A stretch of 64,000 nt of DNA from Anthonomus grandis grandis (GCF_022605725.1 NC_065549.1:41555690-41619689); one strand, 5' to 3'; positions 1 to 11,097 are shown, counted from the first letter of the stretch. The notes: generated from the letters alone by a model not told the origin. Made by a program: numbers and translations.

Positions 1-317
1 GTCAAGGTGATCTTAAATGGTGTATAGAACCAACTTCCTATTATTGCTTATTGCTCGCGATTGGTTAGTAATGACTTAATTTACAATAATAAAACACTAC
101 TGATACCACGTTTAACGTTACGATCAATATACAAATGATATATAGGTTGAAAATTTAATTTGAAAATAAAACAAGATTTGTTTCAACCGAATGTCCTTTG
201 ACAAAGCCATGTGGTTGACCTCCTGATGAACTCTTGTTAGAAATTTTACGGTGATTTACGGTGTTCGTTCAAATAGAATTTAAAATGCTGATTGGTCTAT
301 AATTTAAAACAACATTC

Positions 318-358
318 TTGTTCCTAGATTTAATGCAAACTTAGGAATCTAGGAACAA
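318..358. repeat. Short perfect inverted repeat
   Basis: Arms 318-330 and 346-358 are perfect 13-nt reverse complements around a 15-nt spacer. The AGGAATC word recurs again just downstream. The rest of 1-1200 is AT-rich and I see no gene in it. Confidence 0.5.
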
Positions 359-1221
359 CTTAGGAATCAGATTTAGCAATTAGGAAACTCAATGAGTTTT
401 AATGATTGATTAAAAATGGTTTAGCTCCTTGTTCTACCATGGAGACTGTAGACTAAATCAGTAGTGATATAGATTTTATATAGAGTGATGAATCAGAATA
501 ATTATGATTATTCGAAGACTTGATATTCAGGGTACTAAACGAAAGAAAAGTGAGTAGCAGCAGTTCAGCGATAGAAATATTAGAGTCAGTATTTAGTTAA
601 TATATTTTATATTATCTATATTTTTCTAGGACTACTTAATGTAAAATTAACGACTTGAAATTATTCATGGCACTCTAGATTGAAATTTGAAAAATTAAAT
701 AGATTAAAGGTTAGGTGCCAAAGTTGACATATGGGGTATCATTTTTCTTAGAATGTCATTTTCTATCAAAATATGTCAAAAAAATTAGGGAATCCTTAGG
801 GAGTCATTTTCGGTTAAACCGGACCACATACGACTTAGGCCTTAGACCATTATATATTTAGAGCAAAACTGCTAGCCCCATTCAGATCTAACAAGTTTAC
901 AGAAAGCAAGGAACAGAGAAATGTACAAACAACTAAACCCAGTAACGTAGACAGTCTAACCAATAAAAATACTCTAATTTTACACCATTTATTTTTAAAC
1001 ATCTTGAAACTGTACTCTTCTGCCTACTACAATTGACAATATAAGTGGATATTGATTTTAGCCAGAAATGATGTAAAATTCTTGAATCAAATATAAAAAA
1101 AAAATCGCTTAACAAACAACCAAGATAATGGCTTGTATCCATCTTAAGTGAGACACCCTGCATATATAGCCCATTCATTAGACAGGGAATAAACTGGAAT
1201 GTTAAAACTATAGAGATTTAT

Positions 1222-2095
1222 TTGTCATATCGAAATCTCATTGAGCAGGAATATATGAACAGAAAAGAAGAACAGTCAGGATTTCATCATCTTATGCTTA
1301 AAACAAATTATAGAAAAAAGGTCAGTGGTCAACCAAAAAATCATCTTATGTCCATAGATCTCCAGACAGCCTATGATACAGTCCCTGTTAAGAAGTCGTG
1401 GAAAGTTTGACAATAATTCTGGTGCTATAATCGACTTACACTGTTTAAGATCTATGTAGGAGAGAGTACTAGATCTACTAGATTTGTACCAATGGAAGAG
1501 AAAGTGTAACGGGATGGGCATCGACTTCGAAACACTTGCCTTTATTTTCTACCATTTGCTGACGAACAAGTCATCATAGCGAAAAATTGAGACGAATTAC
1601 AATATATGGTGCAAAAATTTCACGAAAAGTATAATAACTGGGAAAACAAAATATATCTCTATAGGAGCAGAAACATCCAACATTCAATTAGATACAGATA
1701 AAGTAACTAGTGGCAAACTTTACACGTATCTTAGTGTAAAGTTTGGCTCGTCTGGAAAAGACGATAGAGAAATAAAGAAAAAAATAACACAAGCCAGAAG
1801 AATTATAGTATATCTAAATTGTGTGCTATGGAGTAACGAAATTGGAAAACAACCTAAATGTAACATATATGAAACACTTAGAAGTAGAGACATGGAGACT
1901 AACGGAATAAAATCGAAGAAAATTTGAAGTGGCTAAAATAGGTGTTTTTAGGAGATCACATATCAAGAAGAAAGAGAATTCGAATTAACGACCTACGACA
2001 ACCAATAATGCGGTAATGACAGACATAGAGCAAAAACAGCTGATATATTACGGATATTTAATAGAGATTCTTTCACACAAATTTTGAATAAAGCA
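1222..2095 (+). pseudogene. RTE-like non-LTR reverse transcriptase remnant
   Basis: Translated plus-strand frames carry reverse-transcriptase landmarks in order: KEEQSGF near 1273, IDLQTAYDTVP near 1359 (motif A region), FADE at 1555-1566 where the catalytic FADD would be expected, and TKYIS..GAE near 1650. After these come the thumb-like blocks KKITQARRIIVYLN and KCNIYETL. The frame changes several times and internal stops are present, so it is dead. The order and wording fit RTE-type ORF2 proteins known from insects; the second catalytic Asp of the box is replaced by Glu. No endonuclease part was seen upstream, so the copy is probably 5' truncated. Confidence 0.7.
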
Positions 2096-2109
2096 ATATC
2101 TTAATTTTT

Positions 2110-2820
2110 GTTCGAGGTTGAACATTTAAAATTTGCAATATACAATTGTTTGTCCATTGATTTCTCATATTTTCAATAAAAAGATTCTTCCTTAAACGGA
2201 ATTAAAAAAAGTCTTTATTAATTTCAACATGATTTTCGACACAATCTTAAAATGCCGCATTCAAAACACAAACGCTTAAAGTCGTTTAAAATGATCTAGT
2301 AGTAATAAAAGCGTTGTTTTCACAATGTCGTATTTCTTGCCGGAGCACCGCCGATATTCTTTTTCCTCCAACGGCTTCATTAGCATCCTCGATTACTATT
2401 AACGGCATTTAACGGGCAGAATAATAAGTAGTTCGTTAATTAATTGAGCTATTTCGAGTTCTGGCCCGAATACTAACGCTCTATGGATTCGGAATAACCA
2501 ATCAGCGAACTAGTTGGATGCGAGATTTCGCCATTGTATTCTTTCCAATGTTAAATTATTAATTTAAATGGAAATTATGTTTTATTGAATAATAATGTCG
2601 CGAGGAATTTTGTAATTTTTGCCATATATTTAAAAGAAAAGTAATTTGCATCCTTATCGACTTGGAAACGGTTTAAATACAAACTAAACTAGTCAAATGT
2701 CAATTGTTTGTGATGTTTGTTTTGATTTTTGGTCAACTAAAAAAGTAATTTTTTTAAGTAAAATACTCGTACTGAATAAAACATATGATTTTGTTGTATA
2801 TGGAGCAGATTACCGGGTGA
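2110..2820. other. No gene recognised
   Basis: AT-rich sequence with a slightly more CpG-containing block at about 2240-2560. I see no coding motif, repeat pair or promoter here. Confidence 0.4.
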
Positions 2821-2827
2821 TTACCTG

Positions 2828-3625
2828 ATGTCATTTTACAGACTGAGAGATAGATGTAAAGTCCTTACAGATATTTATTACCAAAACTATATTTTAAATT
2901 TTCATCACCTATTATATATAACCCGAAAAGCTTCTGACATGATGTATTATAATAATCAAGAATTTGTTGTCTGTGACGAGATACGGGAAGATTATCTCTA
3001 CAATTTATAGGCAAAATGCAAACGATCATCGTGCCTTTTCAACAAGTTAATGAGAGTATGACCATTCCTAATGCATATATATATTTGTTCCAAATTACTA
3101 TTTAATTTTTTTTTACCTTTTTAACAGATAAATATCATTATCATTTTTAAAGATCATTAGATTTAGGAATATTCCCAATTAATTGGAAGCACAGTTAAAA
3201 AGTAGGGAGCGGTTACTGGTTTTAGTCACCGTGGCCAATTTACTTGTGTTTTTACCAGGATACTTTGCTGGAGCCTTGGGCGGCGACAACATATGATGTG
3301 ATTTATACAGACTTCTCCAAGGCTTTTGACAGAGTTGATATAAATATTCAGTTGCCGTTTTAGTTATCCGAATTTGGCTTTTTTCATAGTATGGTTTATT
3401 GGTTTAAAAGTTTTCTTTCTTCAAGGCTTCCCGAAGGACCACATCTATGACGATGCTTTGAATTTATTACATATAAAACTTTACAACAGAGACGTATTAA
3501 TACAGACCTTCTTTTTATATATAAACTTCTAAATGGTTTATCCTGAACTCCTTAGCAGGATACTATTCAATGTTCCCTCTCGTAATCTTAGATTACCATG
3601 GTTATTCTCATTATTTTAATAAAAA
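2828..3625 (+). pseudogene. Non-LTR retrotransposon ORF2 remnant (linker plus RT)
   Basis: The short open stretch 2828-3010 resembles the linker between endonuclease and RT of Jockey/CR1-type ORF2 (YRLRDRCKVLTDIYYQNY), and a similar linker lies at 12.8-13.06 kb. About 300 bp further on, an RT motif A reads DVIYTDFSKAFDRVD at about 3294-3340. A C-terminal motif LLFIYKLLNG followed in another frame by ELLSRILFNVPSRNLR ends near 3620. Frameshifts and stops separate these blocks, and the catalytic FADD region is missing between 3440 and 3480, so an internal deletion is likely. Confidence 0.7.
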
Positions 3626-4260
3626 CATATTTTGTGTGTAAAACAATAAAATATTTATCTTGACAGTTATTTTTAAGACAAATGAAATTTAAAATTACAT
3701 TTTGTATGGATGCTATAGAATCACTAGTTTTAATTCTTTTGCATATTTTTTTTCCAAAGATTCGTCTCCGGATATATTATAAGAACATATTAATATTGAT
3801 CCAATCATATTTCCAGTGGATGAATCTCTTATTGAATCTCCGTCGAGCAATTTTTAATATTCCAGTCGAGCGTGGCTAAATTATTACACAAGTAGCGTCC
3901 CGTCCAGTGGACATAAGGGAATCGAATTAGAGGACAGATAAGGGTGAATTATTGCCAGGTAAATGCGTAATATCTATATTACCCAGACTCTAAGGGTTTA
4001 TATGGTTATAAACTATTATTTCACATTATTCTAACGGGATACTGTGCAATTCAATCATATTTTATGCTCTGTTGGTGTTTTATAACCATTGCCATATAAT
4101 GTGACCACAGTTTACTGCTCGTCGTAATAAACCTTTGGGTTGAATCTGATATAATATCGGTAGGTATGTAATATTTTTAATATCTCTGATAAACAATTTT
4201 TTTGTATTTTCTCCTGTTTAATGAACTGTTTTACTAAAATATATAATAAATAAACAATAT
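3626..4260. other. No gene recognised
   Basis: AT-rich sequence without recognisable protein motifs. Short open frames here show no family resemblance. Confidence 0.4.
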
Positions 4261-4709
4261 TGTAATGACATTGGAAACATCGAGAAACCAGCTGATTCTC
4301 CGTCATTCCGGAATGACACAAGTGGCACACCGCACGACGTCTCGAAGGTCAGCGAATCTTCCGGAATCATGGTCAGCCGAGTATATAAGGAGCCGCGTCA
4401 CCGCTAAAAGTCAGTTCAGTGAAGTCGAGTTCGGAATGTTGGCGCGAAACTTAAATAGTTCTAACTGAATACAGCGAAAATCTTGTCTTGTCTTGTTTAG
4501 TTGATGGCTTTGCTGCAAGGCAATTGCCAGCCCGATTTGGGGGAGACTCCTTCTTTGTCTGGCTCTGGACCATGCAGGAATCTCCGAAATATCTTCTTAT
4601 ATTAAAACTTTGCTCGTTCTGTTTAGCTTGTGACTATAGCTTTGTCTTGTATCGGCTGTCGGCTTTATGGTTTGTGGCTATAATACGGGAGGAAAACGTT
4701 AGTATTACA
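4261..4709 (+). repeat. Probable solo LTR with core promoter
   Basis: The segment begins TGTAAT and ends ATTACA, the short inverted ends expected of an LTR. It is richer in G+C than its flanks and contains a complete arthropod-style core promoter about 120 bp from the left end. No internal retroviral-type coding region or second LTR was seen, so if it is an LTR it is solo. No target-site duplication is evident (left flank AATAT, right flank ACAAA), which leaves the boundaries uncertain. Confidence 0.45.
4382..4415 (+). promoter_or_regulatory. TATA box plus TCAGT initiator
   Basis: TATATAA at 4382-4388 lies 31 nt upstream of the A in TCAGT (4411-4415), the spacing of a TATA box to the arthropod initiator. 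It sits inside the LTR-like segment, so it probably drove retrotransposon transcription. Confidence 0.55.
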
Positions 4710-4789
4710 ACAAAAGGAATGAGGGACCACACCAAGTACTAAAACAAGCGGGATTGTAGGATACAAGAGGGGTATTAGATAGTTGAGCT

Positions 4790-5130
4790 TCAAAGTTTAA
4801 TCTTATTGATGTTTATAAATCGCATGATTATTTCTATTGATTCGTCGTCGGGAGCAGACAGAATTTGAGTTATGGATAATGGTGATATTTTCTTTTTCAA
4901 TACAAAGATTTTATACAAGTCTAAATCGGGTATATTATTAATAGGACATTTAAAAAATATGTGGTTTAGGTCATCAAGCATACCGCAGTCGCAATAAGGG
5001 CTACCTTTCATTTTAATCTTATATAGATGGGCGTTAGTCAGGCAATGACCTGTGCGCATTCTAATTATTGTTGTAACGTGTTTTTTCTTAGATTCCAAAA
5101 GATGATCTTTAAATTATTTACTCCTGACAT
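4790..5130 (-). pseudogene. ORF2 remnant: endonuclease start fused to RNase H-distal tail
   Basis: A start codon at 5130-5128 opens with MSGVNNLKIIFWNLR, the usual first strand of the endonuclease domain. After about 15 codons the sequence jumps, in another frame, to the 102-aa open stretch 5098-4790, which contains RMRTGHCLTNAHLYKI and SPYCDCGMLDDLNHIFFKCP. That block is the zinc-binding region found after RNase H in many Jockey/R1/I-type ORF2 proteins. About 3 kb of typical ORF2 sequence is therefore absent. It lies 40 bp downstream of the ORF1 stop, the normal ORF1-ORF2 arrangement. Confidence 0.7.
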
Positions 5131-5170
5131 TAATGTGAAGGGAAAATTGATTTTAGTTAAATGAATCTGA

Positions 5171-6379
5171 CTAAGAGCCGGGATCAATATCCATATCAAA
5201 ATTTTGATTGAATAAAAAGGTTTTTATTGTTCTTTTATTGTTTTCTGACATGTTTAAAAATGCATCGATGATGCTTTTAACTTCATCTGGGTACCAAGAA
5301 GATTCATGAGAATTAAACCTATGAACTGCACTTGTAGAAGGCATTTGTGTTTTGAGACTGTTTTCTTTTCTTAATGAAAAAATTGGAGAGCTAGTTTCTT
5401 TTTGGGGTCTAGAGTTAGGGGAAATTAAGTTATCATTATGTGCCTTTACATCATAACCTTTATGAATTATTCTTTTCTTTGTATTATTTTCAGAGACTAC
5501 TTGTTGGTATGATCTTTTAATAGGGTCAGTTTTTGCATGTTGGGTTCGTCTTTGTGATGGTTGGATTACATTCTCTTTTAGATAGTTCTTTTCAGGACTA
5601 TTTAGGTTTTTAATATTAGGAAAGTCAGAAGGATGATATACAAATTCATTACGTGTCAAATAGGTCTTTTTAACAATTTCGCTTGCATCAAAAAAGGGAA
5701 TATTTTCGAATGCCATTAACTCTTTTATGTTTTTTTGCCTAGTATATTCGGGGCAGCTTTTGTCTGTAGATTTATGGGGACTTTTACAATAAAAACATTT
5801 AGTTTCGCAAGGGGGGTGCTTCTCTAAATCAGATTTTTTTTCCTCACCACATGTGAAGCACCTTTCTTTGCCTTTACAGTAAGTGCGAGTATGACCATAC
5901 CGTAAACATCTAAAGCACTGCGTTACAGGGGAGATGTATATAGAAATGGGTCTTTCCAGTCTGTAGATATTTAGGGATTTGGGAAGACAAACACCTTTAA
6001 ATGTAATAAGAACCAAGCCAGTGGGTTCATATGTTATATCTTTGTCTTTAATTATTTTTCGGTTTAATCTTTTAACCTCTAGAATTTCTATGCCGGTATC
6101 AGTTTTAGAACATTCTAATATTTCTTTTTCGCCTATTTCTATGTCAATTTGCCTGACTAACCCTTTACAAGTCACAAAGTTAAATGGAATATAGATTTTA
6201 TAGCCCTTATTTAACAGGGTTTTGTTTTTAACAAAATTATTTGCAGACAGGAAATTAATGAATTCTACAAAGATTCTGTTTAAGCCTTTATTTTTAATTT
6301 TTTTAACGTCTGTCAGATTTAGGTTAAAAATGTCTCTAGCAATTTTAATATTATTAAATTTGCCTACATTAAAACTCAC
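5171..6379 (-). CDS. ORF1 Gag-like zinc-knuckle protein of a non-LTR element
   Basis: A 402-codon open frame. The family's ORF1 proteins bind the element's RNA and form the ribonucleoprotein used in retrotransposition. Three zinc knuckles are visible: C155-X2-C158-X4-H163-X4-C168, C174-X2-C177-X10-H188-X2-C191 and C195-X2-C198-X3-H202-X6-C209. An RRM-like region precedes them (residues about 1-150), and the last 190 residues are basic and Ser/Asn-rich. The first codon given here is GTG and is not the real start. The protein frame continues upstream to about 6458, where a run of nine T (6459-6467; A9 in sense) separates it from another frame beginning ATG at 6587 (MSEAGGAVPPQ). One indel in that homopolymer would explain the break. 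Otherwise the gene is intact, making it one of the better-preserved coding regions here. Confidence 0.8.
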   Translation of the reverse strand: MSFNVGKFNNIKIARDIFNLNLTDVKKIKNKGLNRIFVEFINFLSANNFVKNKTLLNKGYKIYIPFNFVTCKGLVRQIDIEIGEKEILECSKTDTGIEILEVKRLNRKIIKDKDITYEPTGLVLITFKGVCLPKSLNIYRLERPISIYISPVTQCFRCLRYGHTRTYCKGKERCFTCGEEKKSDLEKHPPCETKCFYCKSPHKSTDKSCPEYTRQKNIKELMAFENIPFFDASEIVKKTYLTRNEFVYHPSDFPNIKNLNSPEKNYLKENVIQPSQRRTQHAKTDPIKRSYQQVVSENNTKKRIIHKGYDVKAHNDNLISPNSRPQKETSSPIFSLRKENSLKTQMPSTSAVHRFNSHESSWYPDEVKSIIDAFLNMSENNKRTIKTFLFNQNFDMDIDPGS

Positions 6380-6458
6380 TTTTTCGGTGGATTCTAAATA
6401 GACAAGAAATGGGCCAGTATCATTTTTAGGATAAAAAACTGGTTCTTTTTCAAGGTTG

Positions 6459-6467
6459 TTTTTTTTT
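6459..6467 (-). other. Homopolymer frameshift in ORF1
   Basis: Nine consecutive A in the sense strand separate the ATG-containing frame (from 6587) from the 402-codon frame. This is either a mutation, a sequencing error or a slippery site; the sequence alone does not decide. Confidence 0.5.
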
Positions 6468-6900
6468 AGTATTTGAAGCCTCTATTGAAATACTACAAAC
6501 ATCAACATTGCCATTATCTATAGCGTCACATTCTTTTGGCATTGTTGCCATGGGCTGGGGGGGGACCGCCCCCCCTGCTTCACTCATAATACTTTAACTT
6601 TAAGCAATGTAATTGGAAATAAGCATGCACAAAATGGAAATTTTTAAGCCAAAAAGCAAATAAAAGCAAGCTAGTATGTAGAAAGCTTTAACCACTTAGA
6701 GTAAGCTCAACTTACCTTTTACACGCACACAAAAAGAAAATAAATTAGTAGGACAAGATCGAAACACAGCCTCCAAAAATATAATGCGGTTTGGTTTCGT
6801 TTTCGCTAAAAACAAAAATATCCACAGCGAAAATCAATAATTTTATTAGTCGTGAGTTTTCGTACTATAAGTGTATAAATAAATTAGTTGAGTATATTCG

Positions 6901-7810
6901 ATTGCATCTAATATATCTAATTCATATTAAAAATCCATCCTCATTTTTGTTTGTTTTGTAAGTTTTCACATTTCTGGATGTCCAAGTTGAAATTAAATCA
7001 ATTAATGCTGTTTTTTCTTTAATTCAACTCTTCCGATCCCCTTTTTGCACCCATTTTAGTACAATGACAAATTATTCAATAAAAACCACATGCGCAGCCC
7101 TTTAAATTGCTCGGAAGTGGAAAAAAGAACTTTTAAAAATCGAAGTCTATAACACGCGACTTTGGCCACATCTGTCGCCACGTCTATAAAATGGAGAAGG
7201 TTTTTTTTTATTTATGAACACGGTATTGTCGGAGGGTGTCTTAAACCCTTGAAAAGGTATCAAGGAAGCTTTTGTTCAGATGCGTGCCGACAGGTGAGCG
7301 TATCTTGCCAAAAAGTGATAAATCTTTAAGGGGATTTTACTTTTTTTCGGAAATAGATATTCAAATGCTTTGAATTGAGTTAATTTGGTGTTAAAAACCA
7401 GATGTTTAGGGGGTTGTTGTATGTAGTAGTAGTAGTAAATAAAGTATAAACTTGAGGAAAAATCTAAAAATGTACCAAACAGTTTATTGTAGAAATTTCT
7501 TTAATATTTCCTATTGAAGAATTTAATTGCTATCTTCACACACTTTTTTTTTACGATTTAAATTCCCTTGATTTTATTCTTTTTACTATCGGAATCAGGT
7601 ATACAAATTTTAATTATAAGTAATAATTCTATAAATAAATAAAACGTTTTTTAAAAAGTGGAAAAGAGATTTAAAGGGATAAGTATCGTTAGCTCTATTT
7701 AAAGACTTACTTTAGGCCCTCTGATGTACTCATTATTAGATGTTTTGAAATATTGTTCTTCAACATGCAATATGCTGAGATACTAAGGTTTATCTTTGGT
7801 GTATTTATAC
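6901..7810. other. No gene recognised
   Basis: AT-rich sequence; about 7130-7330 is slightly more GC-rich. I recognised no motif or repeat partner. Confidence 0.35.
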
Positions 7811-7814
7811 TTCT

Positions 7815-8600
7815 TCTCGTAGTGTCATAACCCTTCGTGAGCTTTTGCTGGATCTACGACTTATCTTCACCTGTCCCTGAACAACCAAAATCCTTCTTCT
7901 AGTCTCGTACTCCTAAGATTTTTACTTCCTCTTTGATATTGTCCCTCCTTGGTCTTTTTCCTCCCATATCCTCTTGATAAGATGCTCATTGGGAGATCTC
8001 TGTACGTATCCGGCCAATCTGAGCCTTTGTGCATTTATTTCGTTAACTAAACTCGGCTTGTGTACATATTCCCTATTCGTTTTTATTCAATATTGGTCCG
8101 TTCTTTCATCCAATGTAGGTCCAAACATTTTCCACATATCTTCCGTTCAAAGCCTTAGCACTAGTTTGTTCTGCTTCATCATTGTCCATGTTTCCGAATC
8201 GTATATAATAATAATCTTGATTAAGGGTTTCTAGATATCAGTCGGGACCTAATGAGGTTTTGTAGGGCAGAAAAACCTTCATTGCCCTTCCCAGGTTATA
8301 ACTGTTCCTAGGTACCAAAGTTCTTTTAAGTATTCGAAATTGTAGGTACCCATGGTTCTATTTTGTTTGATCTCCTGGTCTTTCTCGTGCTGTATATATA
8401 TCCTGATTTGTCAATATTTCCTGAAGAATACATTTTCTTTGATAGCTATATCGTTCGCTATGTTATAGAGTAATGGTGACTGTTTTAGGCCATTGTTGAT
8501 GGAAAATGTTTCAGTGTTGTTCTTTCCTATCCTAACATTGGCTTTATAGTTTTCTACGCATATCTTGCTTAACTTTACGATCTTTTTTTATACCCTAATG
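7815..8600 (-). pseudogene. RTE-like RT C-terminal remnant
   Basis: Minus-strand frames read NYKANVRIGKNNTETF and then NNGLKQSPLLYNIANDI, where a VRQG..SPLLFN motif is expected. After these come FEYLKELWYLGTVITWEGQ, YDSETWTMMKQNKLVLR and finally INAQRLRLAGYVQRSP. These are, in order, the palm, thumb and C-terminal blocks of RTE-type ORF2 proteins. The catalytic FADD segment is deleted between about 8430 and 8400, and stops occur throughout. Confidence 0.65.
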
Positions 8601-8779
8601 CCTCCAATCACTTATCAGATGATGATGCTATCGGATGCCTGACGAAAATCTCCAAAAAATTAGTATATCTGTTAAAGAATTTGACAAACGTTTTCAGTTT
8701 GGCTCTAGGAGCTGTTTTATCGTGAATATTTGATATGTTTTTTGACTATTGTTTGATATGTCGCTTTAAAAAAAAAAGG

Positions 8780-9050
8780 CGCAGCATAATTTATTGGTTC
8801 TCAATTGATTACAGTTAATTCATTAAAATTATTGATTTGATCAGTATTAGTTCGGTTGGAGGTGTTTTGGGTACTTTGGGTCAGTTTTTTTCTTTCTATT
8901 GTACTATTCATAGTTACTTTTGGGTAGGTTTACTCTTGTTATATGCATAGTTTGTTTAAGTTTGTTAGTTGAGTTTTATTTTTTTTACCATATTACTCAT
9001 AAATTGTCTTATGTATTGGGAGTCTCCTGTAGGACAATAAATAAATAAGT
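8780..9050 (+). repeat. Possible 3' end of a plus-strand non-LTR element
   Basis: The segment ends with GTAGGACAATAAATAAATAA followed by a TTAAAT-rich tail, the look of a polyadenylation signal running into a short microsatellite tail as in many insect non-LTR elements. No coding region precedes it. Confidence 0.3.
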
Positions 9051-9167
9051 TAAATTAAATAAACTTGCGCTAAATGCGCTCAATGTCATCTAACATTGAG
9101 TACCAAATTAGAGATTCGTATTCTAATTTTGAGCGTATGTAAGAGAAGAAAAGTAGTTTTAAAGTAT

Positions 9168-9545
9168 TCATATTTTCAAAATACCGACAGTTTCGATAAA
9201 TAAGTCCAATATTCCAACTATTTTTGCTACATGCTTGGCGAAACTTAATTTCGCATTGTAAGTAATTCCCAGATCGATAGTCTCATCCACTTTCGCTAAC
9301 ACAATATTATTTCTCTCTATAGTTAAAATTGATTGGCAACAGTTTTCTAGAAAATAAGAGAATAGAGCATTTATTAACATTTAAATATAGTCTATTGACA
9401 TTGCACCAATTCTCAACTTTATTAAGATTTACCTAAAGGAATTCGCACTCGTATTCCATATCTATTTTTGTAAACAATTTTATATCATCCGCAAACAGTG
9501 AACTCTGATAAGACAGAACCATAAGATCAAACCTATGTCCCAATG
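9168..9545 (-). pseudogene. Non-LTR reverse transcriptase fragment with FADD
   Basis: FADD is encoded at 9495-9484 (SSLFADDIKLFTKIDM), followed by a stop and then a 70-codon open stretch 9380-9168 with DETIDLGITYNAKLSFAKHV, the LG.x.D..L.F..H motif downstream of the RT active site. It is probably continuous with the fragment at 9988-10188, separated by an unrelated 440 bp. Confidence 0.7.
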
Positions 9546-9987
9546 TATTTACGATAATTGCGTATGCTTTTTATAAGCAATTATCGCTAAATGAATGAAC
9601 CACTTGACGTCTTAAAAATTATCATTATTCAAAGCACCGACAAATCATTCCCCTAACGTAGAACTAGTTGGTTTGAACAGCCATTACATCGAAACTATTT
9701 CACGCCATAATCCCAAATTTATTTCCGACTTAGGAAAGCGAAGGATTATCGGGCGCCCCTATGCACCTCTCTTACATCCTCTTATCGGCACTTACAGATT
9801 TTCTTACCCTGAATTTAGGTCCAAAGATAAGAAAGCGGGATAATGCATTGAGGACGAGGAGCCGCGTTATGTGTTGTATGTGTAGCGATTGCGGATAAGA
9901 GTTTGGAGAATTGCGATAGTGCGACAAACATTGTTAGACTTTGGACATTGTCGTTTAGGACGCTTAATTTTAATTTATTGTAGAATC
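9546..9987. other. Unidentified segment splitting an RT pseudogene
   Basis: About 440 bp between two minus-strand RT pieces where the GVPQG motif block should be. It is more GC-rich and CpG-containing than its surroundings and shows no recognisable motif or terminal repeat. It may be an insertion or replacement. Confidence 0.4.
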
Positions 9988-10188
9988 TTAGTGTATCAAC
10001 TCGTTTAAAGATTTCCTTAAGTCATCATCAAAAAAAAAAAAACACTCCGTGGAAATCTGGTTTTTTTCTGTGGAAAAAAGCTGAAGTAAATGGTTCAATT
10101 TTATTGAGAAACCCAGATTAAGGAGGCTCTTGATCCTTAACAAATGGTCTACCTTATCGAAAGCCACTAAAATAACTCGGACAGTCAC
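9988..10188 (-). pseudogene. Non-LTR RT motif A fragment
   Basis: The 66-codon stretch contains VAFDKVDHLLRIKSLLNLGF, the conserved region just after RT motif A of Jockey-type elements. A poly-T run at 10029-10041 disrupts the downstream part. It is likely the upstream half of the RT copy that continues at 9545-9168. Confidence 0.6.
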
Positions 10189-10520
10189 TAAAATAAAAAA
10201 CGTGTTTGTTTTGATTTTTCAAGAAAAATTTAATCAAACTTTTCTTTACTGATATCTATATCCTAATGTGCCTCTATTTTGCTTATATTCCATTCATGAG
10301 ATCATTTCTTGTGCCTGGGAGTGAAATTACTACTTTTTTGTAATTATTTCTTGCCACCATATGTACTTAACATGCAACATTGTGTTTGGGGCTATCTGTG
10401 CTACGTAATTGTTACCAGTAGTCATTATTTTATCTGGAAGAGGGAAGTGGCTGTGTTGCTCGAAGGACAATACAAATTAAACAAACTAGAGGTATTCAGA
10501 GCAATTTTTATTTTAAAAGC

Positions 10521-10559
10521 TTAGCAGAGCGCTTTCGGCGTATGAGCCATCATCGCTAA
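10521..10559 (-). ncRNA. Hammerhead ribozyme motif, core damaged
   Basis: This is the same motif as 11552-11593 but in the sense orientation of the Penelope ORF. Three nucleotides (ACT) at the stem I/core junction are missing, so the CTGATGA box is broken. The GAAA box and the stem II and III sequences are retained. Confidence 0.55.
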
Positions 10560-11097
10560 CTGAAATGAGTTGGGTGTTATATGCGTAAAAAACATTATAG
10601 TTAAAGGTGAACGAGTAGAATGTACTCACTTGTCAGTTAAGCCTAATTTGTCTAAACCTAAAGCCTAAACTTATCAGTTTACCATAGTGCGAACACATTT
10701 GATATTACTAAAATTATACATAACATTTAGACACACTATATAGAACACTAAACAGGACGAACAGTATTTAAAAAGGGGAGAACGTTGGCCTCCTTTGTGT
10801 TTTGTTTACATTTTATTGTGGTTTCTTAGGTGGCAGGAAATACTATGTCAACTTGGGTTAATCTACAGTCAACTTCACTTTAAAATCAATATTATGCGAA
10901 CCTATCAGAGTGGTAGTAGCGAGAGATCGGTCTAGATGTCATTATCGTAAATGATATGCGGTAGTGCGAATTGGTTATAAATTGGTGGCACAAATTAGAC
11001 TACAACAGTGAATTTTTGTTCGGATAAGGAAATTGTTATCCTTTAAGGATGTAAAAGCGAACTTTTAAATTAGAAAATTGCCAATGCTTATAAAAAA

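Larger units (their letters stand above)
4710..6900 (-). mobile_element. Internally deleted non-LTR retrotransposon
   Basis: On the minus strand the order is 5' leader (about 6900-6588), ORF1, a 40-bp gap, an ORF2 start and then only the ORF2 tail. Roughly the whole endonuclease, RT and RNase H core is missing. The outer limits are estimates: no target duplication was found and the 3' UTR probably runs into the LTR-like segment. The architecture matches Jockey/I-group elements with a zinc-knuckle ORF1. Confidence 0.6.
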
